Source of the DNA: Prevotellaceae bacterium
GTDB taxonomy: Bacteria > Bacteroidota > Bacteroidia > Bacteroidales > Bacteroidaceae
NCBI GenBank assembly: GCA_030536165.1
Contig: JAUNQM010000053.1
Coordinates: forward strand, 1 to 10,970
Direction: 5' to 3'
Length of the DNA: 10,970 nucleotides
The position numbers were made by a program, and so were the translations under genes. The first letter of the stretch is position 1, and the number at the start of each line of letters is the position of its first letter. The notes under the pieces were generated by a model that saw only the letters and a list, made by a program, of their open reading frames with translations, ran no database searches and had not been told where the DNA came from. Positions 5,589-10,970 of the stretch are shown piece after piece.

Positions 5589-6128
5589 TTACGATTTGCT
5601 ACCACTAATCACTTTCGTCATCCTTACGTCGTGCGGCTCGGTTGGTATGCTTGGAAGTAGCTGGAAAGGGAAGCACACGCCTATCTTTATTGCTTCGGGC
5701 ATCTTGGGAAGCAGACGGTCATAGTATCCCTTGCCGCGACCTAATCTGTTACCTTTGCTGTCGAATGCCATGCCTGGCACGAGTATCAGGTCTATCTTGT
5801 CTAACGCTGTAAATGCACTACCATCTGGCTCTAAGATGTTGTACTCTCCTATTACCATTGCCGTCGCTGACTGATATTGGTGCAACTCCAAATCGCCATC
5901 TACAATAGCTGGTAACAGAACCGTCTTGCCCTGACGTGAGAGTTTATCAACAAGTTGATGCGTGCAGACTTCATCGGGCAGGGAATAGTAGGCTGCAATG
6001 ACTTTCGCCTTCTTCACGTCGGCATCGGCCATAATCTCCGCTACGATGCTGCGCGAGAGTGCCGCAAGTTCTGCATCCGAATACGAATCCTTCAGCGCCT
6101 TAATGCTTTTTCTTAGTTTGCTTTTCAT
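5589..6128 (-). CDS. 5-formyltetrahydrofolate cyclo-ligase
   Basis: Cytoplasmic enzyme (5-FCL, MTHFS) that uses ATP to convert 5-formyl-THF to 5,10-methenyl-THF, returning a storage or inhibitory folate to one-carbon metabolism. The 179 residues begin with the family N-terminus KxxLRK (residues 2-7). The signature block runs LVPGMAFDSKGNRLGRGKGYYDRLL in two parts (116-125 and 126-140) and contains the Mg-ATP-binding residues. PHDVRMTKVI (165-174) is a family C-terminal motif. Length is usual. The start codon lies 29 bases inside the preceding S41 peptidase gene. The N-terminus needs this start to keep the KxxLRK motif, so the overlap is real. With the dCMP deaminase two genes upstream it supports dTMP synthesis. 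Confidence 0.93.
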   Translation of the reverse strand: MKSKLRKSIKALKDSYSDAELAALSRSIVAEIMADADVKKAKVIAAYYSLPDEVCTHQLVDKLSRQGKTVLLPAIVDGDLELHQYQSATAMVIGEYNILEPDGSAFTALDKIDLILVPGMAFDSKGNRLGRGKGYYDRLLPKMPEAIKIGVCFPFQLLPSIPTEPHDVRMTKVISGSKS

Positions 6129-7743
6129 TCTTAGGGAATGACTTACCCTCCTTGAATACCTGCATTGCCGATTTGATTACGTCGTCATCGCTGTTGAGGT
6201 ATTCGTAGAGTGCGCCTTCATCCATCATATTATATATGATACGACTCGTAAGTCCTCGCTCAAGCAACTCATAGGATTTATGAATCATCAGGTTTCGGCG
6301 TTTGAGTCCATGATTGTTGGCATAGGTTGCAAACTGTTCTACGATGCCCTGGCGTTTCAAGTAGGCAGCCATCTGGGTTACGTTGTCGAAGTGATTCAGA
6401 TTCTTTCGATTCTCGTCGGTGTAGTTAAATGCGAAGGTATAGATTATGCCTGAATATACCGCTTCTGCATAGTATGGAGTCACGGCAGATGTATCTTCTG
6501 GCACGAAGATATCTGGTGTGATGCCGCCACCGCCATATACCACGCGTCCGTTCGATGTGTGGTAAGCCTGTCCTTCGTTCTTTATGCTGTCTTGCGAGAA
6601 GAACTCGCCGCGTTGATAGCGTTGTATGAGGTCTTGCTCGTAGTCTTCGTCTTTACCTTGCTCATAAGGCTTCTGTATGCAACGCCCCGACGGTGTGTAG
6701 TATCGTGCAATGGTAAGTCGTAGCATACTGCCGTCGTGGAATTCGATTGGCTGTTGTACCAAACCCTTACCAAATGAGCGGCGACCGATGACTGTTCCGC
6801 GGTCGTTGTCCTGTATTGCACCTGCAAGAATCTCCGACGATGAAGCAGACTCTTCATTAATTAATATAATGAGTGGAATGCGCTGATAACTTCCGTGACC
6901 ATCGCTGCGGTATTCCTCGCGTGGCGACTTGCGACCTTTTGTATAGACGATTAGCTTTCCGCCTGGAAGGAACTCGTTTGCAATCTGCACAGCACTTGCG
7001 AAATATCCGCCTGTGTTGCTGCGTAGGTCTATGACGAGGTGTTCAATGCCTTCAGTGCTGAGCTTAGCTAATGCAACAAGCATCTCTGGGTAAGTAGTTT
7101 CGCCAAAGTTCTTGAGTCGGATGTAGCCTGTGTTATTATCGAGCATGTAAGCGCAGCTAACGCTTTTCTGCACAATATCGTCGCGCGTCACAATAAACGT
7201 GCGCATATTTTTCTCGCCATATCTGATGATGCCGAGTTTCACTTTTGTGCCCTTTGCACCTTTCAGCCGTTTCATTGCCGTCTCGTTGTTGCAGTCTTTG
7301 CCTACAAACGGTTTTCCATCGACGCTGATAATCTTGTCGCCGGCAACGATGCCTGCCTTCTCGGCTGGTCCGTTGGAGATAACGGTCTGCACATGCAGCG
7401 TGTCCTCGCGTATGGTGAATGATATGCCCACGCCTGAGAACGAACCTTTAAGGTCGTCGTTGTTGCTCTCCATGTCGCTTGCCGTGATGTAGGTGGAGTG
7501 TGGGTCAAGCTCTTTAAGTATTTTTGGCATAGACCTTTCCACGAGGTCATTCATATCGACGGTATCAACATACTGGTCGCCGATGATGTGCAGCAGGTTG
7601 CTGAGTTTGTTGCTGCTGGCATTGCTTATGTTGAGTCTGTTGCCAGAGAAATGACTGGCAAAGAAGGCACCAATGAGCACGCCTACAACCATGCACAGTG
7701 CCAATATCAAAGGCATGAACCTTGAATGATTACTTTTGTTCAT
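6100..7743 (-). CDS. S41 family C-terminal processing peptidase
   Basis: Membrane-anchored serine peptidase facing the periplasm, expected to trim or degrade envelope proteins from exposed C-termini. The 547 residues have an N-terminal transmembrane anchor (about 9-30) and a PDZ domain (about 98-185, with the ligand-groove motif SGVGISF at 103-109). The S41 catalytic domain has NEESASSSEILAG (296-308), with predicted nucleophile Ser301, and FGKGLVQ (324-330), with the general base Lys326. The 25-residue gap between these equals that of Ser430-Lys455 in E. coli Prc. The C-terminal part (about 410-547) shows no motif I recognise and ends in a Lys-rich tail (KKKH). The gene overlaps the dCMP deaminase by 14 bases at its start and the cyclo-ligase by 29 at its end. 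Substrates are unknown. Confidence 0.93.
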   Translation of the reverse strand: MNKSNHSRFMPLILALCMVVGVLIGAFFASHFSGNRLNISNASSNKLSNLLHIIGDQYVDTVDMNDLVERSMPKILKELDPHSTYITASDMESNNDDLKGSFSGVGISFTIREDTLHVQTVISNGPAEKAGIVAGDKIISVDGKPFVGKDCNNETAMKRLKGAKGTKVKLGIIRYGEKNMRTFIVTRDDIVQKSVSCAYMLDNNTGYIRLKNFGETTYPEMLVALAKLSTEGIEHLVIDLRSNTGGYFASAVQIANEFLPGGKLIVYTKGRKSPREEYRSDGHGSYQRIPLIILINEESASSSEILAGAIQDNDRGTVIGRRSFGKGLVQQPIEFHDGSMLRLTIARYYTPSGRCIQKPYEQGKDEDYEQDLIQRYQRGEFFSQDSIKNEGQAYHTSNGRVVYGGGGITPDIFVPEDTSAVTPYYAEAVYSGIIYTFAFNYTDENRKNLNHFDNVTQMAAYLKRQGIVEQFATYANNHGLKRRNLMIHKSYELLERGLTSRIIYNMMDEGALYEYLNSDDDVIKSAMQVFKEGKSFPKNEKQTKKKH

Positions 7744-8164
7744 CTTCTTTATTCAGATTAAGATAGACTACTTCTATTCCAGCGCGCTTCAGCAAGTTGA
7801 TGCCATCGTCGAGGCGATATTGCTCGCCATAGACCACGCGTTTGATGCCCGACTGGATAATAAGTTTTGCACATTCGATGCAAGGCGAGGCGGTGACGTA
7901 AAGTGTTGCACCGTCGCTGTTGTTGCTGCTGCGTGCAAGTTTTGTGATTGCATTAGCCTCGGCATGGAGCACGTAAGGCTTTGTCACGTCATTGTCTTCG
8001 CATACATTCTCGAATCCGCTCGGAGTGCCATTGTATCCGTCGCTGATTATCATCTTTTCCTTCACCACGAGTGCACCGACTTTTCTTCTCTGGCAATAGC
8101 TGTTTTCTGACCATACTTGTGCCATACGTAGGTAACGCTCGTCAAATTTTTCCTGCTTGTTCAT
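7730..8164 (-). CDS. Deoxycytidylate (dCMP) deaminase
   Basis: Zinc enzyme of the cytidine deaminase superfamily. It converts dCMP to dUMP, the substrate of thymidylate synthase. The 144 residues carry HAEANA (67-72), in which His67 binds zinc and Glu69 is the proton shuttle, and PCIECAK (94-100), in which Cys95 and Cys98 complete the zinc site. The N-terminal region CQRRKVGALVV (24-34) and DGYNGTPSG (42-50) are typical of ComEB-type dCMP deaminases rather than cytidine or tRNA adenosine deaminases. It starts 25 bases after the M3 peptidase gene and overlaps the S41 peptidase by 14 bases, so it belongs to the same unit. Related ComEB proteins are named for a competence operon, but nothing here suggests competence. 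Confidence 0.93.
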   Translation of the reverse strand: MNKQEKFDERYLRMAQVWSENSYCQRRKVGALVVKEKMIISDGYNGTPSGFENVCEDNDVTKPYVLHAEANAITKLARSSNNSDGATLYVTASPCIECAKLIIQSGIKRVVYGEQYRLDDGINLLKRAGIEVVYLNLNKEDEQK

Positions 8165-8189
8165 TGGTGTTTATTTTTTAACTCCTTAA

Positions 8190-10244
8190 CTACTTTTTCT
8201 GAATTCCATTCCTCTTCAGCAGCGCATCGATGGTTGGTTCTTGACCGCGGAAACGCTTGTAGAGCACCATCGGGTTCTCTGTTCCGCCCTTCGAGAGCAC
8301 TTCATCGCGGAATTTTTGTGCTACTTTCTGATTGAAGATGCCGCGACGCTTGAACACGCTGAATGCATCTGCATCAAGTATCTCTGCCCATTTGTAGCTA
8401 TAGTATCCAGCTGCATAGCCGCCAGCCATGATGTGTGAGAACTGCGTGGTCATGCATGTGTCGGCGAGTTGTTCGGTCAGCTGTGCCTTGCTCCATGCCT
8501 TCTTCTCAAACTCAGGAATGTTGTCCGTGAATTCTTCTTTTTGCGTGTAGTACGCCATGTCGAGCAGACTGAAACTTACCTGACGCAGACATGCATAGGC
8601 TGCATTATAGTTGCGACTGCGCACAATGCGGTTGATGAGTCGTGTAGGAATGACTTCGCCTGTCTGGTAGTGAAAGGCAAAAGTCTGGAGGAACTTGCGC
8701 TCGATGGCGTAGTTTTCCATAAACTGCGATGGCAACTCAACAAAGTCCCACCACACATTCGTGCCGCTAAGGCTCTCGTATTTCGTGTTGGCAAACATGC
8801 CGTGAAGGGCATGCCCAAACTCATGCAAGAATGTTTCCACCTCGCTGAGAGTCAGCAACGCAGGTTTCTTAGGCGTTGATTTTGTGAAATTCATCACCAC
8901 GCTGACGTGCGGACGCACATTCTCGCCCTTATTGGTAATCCATTGCCCTTGATATTCTGTCATCCATGCGCCGCCTTGCTTGCCTTTGCGCGGGTAGAAG
9001 TCGGCATAAAAGACTGCCAGATACGTTCCGTCTTTGTCGAAGACTTCATACGCCTTGACGTCTTTGTGATAGACAGGAATCTTCTTGTTTTCCTTGAATG
9101 TGATGCCGTAGAGCGTGGTTGCAAGACCAAAGACACCGCGTATCACGTTCTCCAGTTTGAAGTATGGTCGCAGCATTTCGCTGTCGATGTTATACTTTTT
9201 CATCTGGAGCTTGTGGGAATAGAAACTGAAATCCCACGGCTCAAATTCCTTAGCTCCGCATTCAATTGCCATGTCGTGAACGGCTTTTATTTCCTTCTTT
9301 GCCGTTGGCTTGTAGGCTTTGATGAGCGTGTTCATCAGTCGGTTGACCGTGCGCACGTTCTTTGCCATACGGTAGCGCATCACGTAGTCGGCGTAAGTCT
9401 TATGCCCCAAAAGCTGTGCGAGTTCCCTTCTGAGGTTGATGATACGGCGGCAGATTTCGAGATTATTCGACTTGTTGTCTCTTATGCCTCGCGTATTGCT
9501 TGCCATATACATCTTTTTTCTCAGGTCGCGCTGCGTGGAATAAGTCATAAACGGACCGTAACTTGGTGAGTGCAGGGTGAATATCCATCCCTCTTTTCCT
9601 CTGTCTGCAGCCTCTTGTGCAGCGGCTTCGATGGCAGAGTCGGGCAGTCCGTCAAGCTGAGCCTTGTCTTTTATATGCAGTTTGAAGGCGTTAGTCTCGC
9701 GTAGGAGGTTCTGTGAAAACGTCAGCGACAACGCAGAAAGTTCCTCTGTAATCTGCCTCAGGCGTTCCTTGCCGGCGTCGTCGAGCAGTGCGCCGCTCTG
9801 CACGAAAGAGTCGTAGTAATTGTTGAGCAGCACTTTTTCCTCCTTTGTCAGCTTGCGATGATGCTGGTGCACGTACTTCACGCGTTCAAACAATTTCTTA
9901 TTGAGCATCACGTCGTTGTCGTGCTTTGTCAGTATCGGCGACAGTTTGTTTGCCAAAGCATCCATCTTGTCGTTGGTCTCAGCCGATAGCAGGTTGAAGA
10001 ACACTTCGGTCGAACGGTCGAGCAAATCGTAGTAGAAGTCCTTTTCCTTCGAGTGCTCCACCACGATTGTGTTCTCGAATGTTGGCGTTTCGGGGTTGTT
10101 TATGATCTCTTCCAGTTCCTCATTGTCGCGCTTTATGCCCTCCATGATAGCCTCCTCGTAGTCGCGGAGGTGAATCTTGTCGAAGGGAATCGTCTCGTGC
10201 GGAGTGTCGTATGGTGCGAAGAACGGGTTCTCGTGTTTAGGCAT
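8190..10244 (-). CDS. dcp: M3 family zinc metallopeptidase (peptidyl-dipeptidase Dcp type)
   Basis: Predicted peptidyl-dipeptidase that removes C-terminal dipeptides from short peptides. The 684 residues are close to E. coli Dcp (about 680). The zinc motif HEFGH is at 474-478, with Glu475 as catalytic base and Glu503 (in WWDFVELPS) as the third zinc ligand. The flanking sequence ALHGMFANTKYESLSGTNVWWDF is M3A-like. No signal peptide or membrane segment is visible, so it is probably cytoplasmic. It is the first gene of its unit and is preceded by a promoter at 10484-10517 and a leader of about 230 bases containing an inverted-repeat element. The start at 10244 gives the usual M3 N-terminus (NPFFAPYDTPHETIPFDKI). 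Oligopeptidase A activity is a less likely alternative. Confidence 0.9.
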   Translation of the reverse strand: MPKHENPFFAPYDTPHETIPFDKIHLRDYEEAIMEGIKRDNEELEEIINNPETPTFENTIVVEHSKEKDFYYDLLDRSTEVFFNLLSAETNDKMDALANKLSPILTKHDNDVMLNKKLFERVKYVHQHHRKLTKEEKVLLNNYYDSFVQSGALLDDAGKERLRQITEELSALSLTFSQNLLRETNAFKLHIKDKAQLDGLPDSAIEAAAQEAADRGKEGWIFTLHSPSYGPFMTYSTQRDLRKKMYMASNTRGIRDNKSNNLEICRRIINLRRELAQLLGHKTYADYVMRYRMAKNVRTVNRLMNTLIKAYKPTAKKEIKAVHDMAIECGAKEFEPWDFSFYSHKLQMKKYNIDSEMLRPYFKLENVIRGVFGLATTLYGITFKENKKIPVYHKDVKAYEVFDKDGTYLAVFYADFYPRKGKQGGAWMTEYQGQWITNKGENVRPHVSVVMNFTKSTPKKPALLTLSEVETFLHEFGHALHGMFANTKYESLSGTNVWWDFVELPSQFMENYAIERKFLQTFAFHYQTGEVIPTRLINRIVRSRNYNAAYACLRQVSFSLLDMAYYTQKEEFTDNIPEFEKKAWSKAQLTEQLADTCMTTQFSHIMAGGYAAGYYSYKWAEILDADAFSVFKRRGIFNQKVAQKFRDEVLSKGGTENPMVLYKRFRGQEPTIDALLKRNGIQKK

Positions 10245-10263
10245 TGTTGTTGAATTTTTATTC

Positions 10264-10430
10264 TAAGTAGGTGTGCAGAATTATTTTTTATAATAATTGT
10301 ATTCAATAGTGATGTAGATTTAGCGCTTAACAAAAGGGCGTGTAGAGGCTCCTACTCAACCGCTGGTAAGTGCTAAAGGTGCGCAGTAGTGTGTGCAAGG
10401 ATTGTGTAATTAATTCTGCACACCTACTTA
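10264..10430. repeat. 167-base element with perfect 20-base terminal inverted repeats (MITE-like or structured leader)
   Basis: TAAGTAGGTGTGCAGAATTA (10264-10283) is exactly inverted at 10411-10430. Inside is a second inverted pair, TTTAGCGCTTA (10319-10329) with TAAGTGCTAAA (10367-10377, one mismatch), and a core short hairpin (10342-10355). A third copy of the repeat end, AGTAG-T-GTGTGCA (10385-10397), lies beside the right end and can pair with it over 12 bases with one bulge. The element ends 19 bases before the dcp start codon and lies wholly inside its predicted leader. Terminal repeats and lack of a gene fit a non-autonomous transposon, but no clear target duplication is visible. Confidence 0.75.
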
Positions 10431-10483
10431 TAGATTGCTAAGGCACCGATAGTTGCCGTGGGTAGCTATAGGCCTTTGAACTT

Positions 10484-10517
10484 GCAAACTTACAAAAAAA
10501 TGATGACTTTTTTCATA
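10484..10517 (-). promoter_or_regulatory. Bacteroidetes-type promoter for the dcp unit
   Basis: On the minus strand, TATG (10517-10514), a 21-base spacer and TAAGTTTGC (10492-10484) match the consensus, with one mismatch in the -33 box (TTTG expected). Transcription would begin near 10478, giving a leader of about 230 bases that includes the whole inverted-repeat element. No better match was seen closer to the gene. Confidence 0.62.
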
Positions 10518-10633
10518 AAAAAACATAATATTTAATAAAAATTGACGAACTTATGCTCATATTTGCATACGGAAAGCATTGCGTCTGCGTGATGCGGTTG
10601 AATAATACTGCTTTTCAAGTAGTCCCTTTCTTC

Positions 10634-10730
10634 AGCCCTTCACACCTCAGGTGTTTCGGCTGTCACACCTCAGGTGTTGGTAGTGGTCACACCTTAGGTG
10701 TTTGCGTTGTAACACCTGAGGTGTGAAGGG
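10634..10730. repeat. Palindrome array B: four ACACCT-N-AGGTGT units
   Basis: Four 13-base palindromes start at 10642, 10665, 10689 and 10712. The spacing of 23, 24 and 23 bases is the same as in array A. All arms are perfect; the central bases are C, C, T and G. Spacers are 10, 11 and 10 bases and differ from those of array A. The array is itself closed by inverted ends, CCCTTCACAC at the left and GTGTGAAGGG at the right. It lies about 120 bases upstream of the dcp promoter. Function not recognised. Confidence 0.9.
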
Positions 10731-10754
10731 ATGGTTTAATGGATAATTGAAAAT

Positions 10755-10770
10755 CGGCAATTGATTGCCG
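10755..10770. repeat. Perfect hairpin CGGCAA-TTGA-TTGCCG
   Basis: A six-base perfect stem with a TTGA loop stands between array B and module B. No T-run follows on either strand, so it is not a typical terminator. No counterpart was found beside array A. Confidence 0.6.
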
Positions 10771-10775
10771 CGATA

Positions 10776-10838
10776 TACCTTATTAAATAACGCGCGCACG
10801 CGTAATGAGTCTTTTTGCAGAAAAAGTCCTGCTTTTTG
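10776..10838 (+). repeat. Composite module B: CG/CA tract plus AAAAAG-TCCTG-CTTTTT hairpin
   Basis: On the plus strand: ACCTTATT (10778-10785), then CGCGCGCACGCG (10791-10802), then ATGAGT (10805-10810), then the 20-mer CAGAAAAAGTCCTGCTTTTT (10818-10837). The order and sequence match module A read on the minus strand, but the CG/CA tract is half as long. In this copy the AAAAAG arm can pair with CTTTTT on either side (10811-10816 or 10832-10837). Confidence 0.75.
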
Positions 10839-10880
10839 AGAAATATTTTGCACTGTGTCTTCATATTTTTTTAGTGCGAA

Positions 10881-10963
10881 CCCGTTGGGGACGATGTAGA
10901 GAGATGTATTTGTACTGCAGGTCTTCGACCCGCAGTTACTGTTGTATGACCTCTTCGAGGTCA
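10881..10963. repeat. Cluster of three short hairpins, REP-like
   Basis: CCC-GTT-GGG (10881-10889) is followed by a ten-pair stem with one mismatch and a TTC loop (10914-10936), then a perfect seven-pair stem TGACCTC-TTC-GAGGTCA (10947-10963). The two larger hairpins share the TTC loop and GGTC/GACC arms. Paired stem-loops of this sort resemble REP-type intergenic repeats. The cluster reaches the window edge, so its full extent is unknown. Confidence 0.6.
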
Positions 10964-10970
10964 ATATACA

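Larger units (their letters stand above)
10245..10970. other. 726-base gene-free region upstream of dcp
   Basis: No supported gene. In order it holds the inverted-repeat element (10264-10430), a short unstructured leader segment (10431-10483), the dcp promoter (10484-10517), an AT-rich stretch with nothing recognisable (10518-10633), palindrome array B (10634-10730), a hairpin (10755-10770), composite module B (10776-10838) and a hairpin cluster (10881-10963). A minus-strand open frame at 10647-10964 runs across the repeats and has no family features. Confidence 0.8.

Noticed and set aside
8907..9569. Plus-strand open frame of 220 codons opposite dcp
   Set aside because: It is antisense to a well-supported M3 peptidase with intact motifs; no family features in its own translation.
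10319..10377. Integron attC site, because GCTTAAC fits RYYYAAC and the core folds
   Set aside because: The matching GTTRRRY end is absent and no integrase or cassette gene is present.
10284..10410. tRNA or known riboswitch in the dcp leader
   Set aside because: No cloverleaf, T-arm or recognised aptamer core could be laid out; only nested inverted repeats are seen.
10647..10964. Minus-strand open frame of 105 codons
   Set aside because: It runs through palindrome array B and module B, has no domain or good start context, and its composition is set by the repeats.

Overview
The window looks like chromosomal DNA from a member of the Bacteroidales, most likely a Prevotella-type genome. Three lines of evidence support this. 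The proteins resemble Bacteroidetes families. Three promoters match the Bacteroidetes pattern (TTTG, a 20-21 base spacer, then TAnnTTTG). The start codons mostly lack a clear Shine-Dalgarno sequence. All nine genes lie on the minus strand, so transcription runs from high to low coordinates. No rRNA, tRNA, CRISPR array, transposase or phage gene is visible.

The genes fall into three likely transcription units, described in transcription order. Unit 1 (10517 down to 5589) has a promoter at 10484-10517 and a long structured leader. It encodes an M3 peptidyl-dipeptidase, a dCMP deaminase, a membrane-anchored S41 C-terminal processing peptidase and 5-formyltetrahydrofolate cyclo-ligase. The last three genes overlap by 14 and 29 bases. 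The deaminase makes dUMP, the substrate of thymidylate synthase, and the cyclo-ligase returns 5-formyl-THF to the one-carbon folate pool, so both feed dTMP synthesis. The two peptidases handle protein and peptide turnover. Unit 2 (5425 down to 2381) starts at a promoter at 5393-5425. It carries a DeoD-type purine nucleoside phosphorylase, an ABC ATPase of the iron/haem/cobalamin-uptake type without its permease, a periplasmic TlpA-like thiol-disulfide protein and a Ca2+/Na+ antiporter that overlaps it. Unit 3 (1940 down to 31) has a promoter at 1908-1940 and encodes a HIT-family protein and a THUMP-domain rRNA methyltransferase.

The unusual content is in the two long gene-free stretches, 1872-2380 and 10245-10970. 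Each contains an array of four 13-base palindromes, ACACCT-N-AGGTGT, with start-to-start spacing of exactly 23, 24 and 23 bases in both arrays. The spacer lengths (10, 11, 10) are kept while most spacer bases differ. Near each array is a second shared module: an ACCTTATT segment, a CG/CA alternating tract, ATGAGT, and a 20-base sequence ending in AAAAAG-TCCTG-CTTTTT. This module lies in opposite orientations at the two loci. The two loci are therefore copies of a composite intergenic element whose function I do not recognise.

The leader of unit 1 also contains a 167-base element bounded by perfect 20-base inverted repeats. One of these repeats can pair instead with a nearby third copy. It could be a MITE-like insertion, an RNA switch, or both. 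The right edge of the window carries a cluster of TTC-loop hairpins resembling REP-type repeats.
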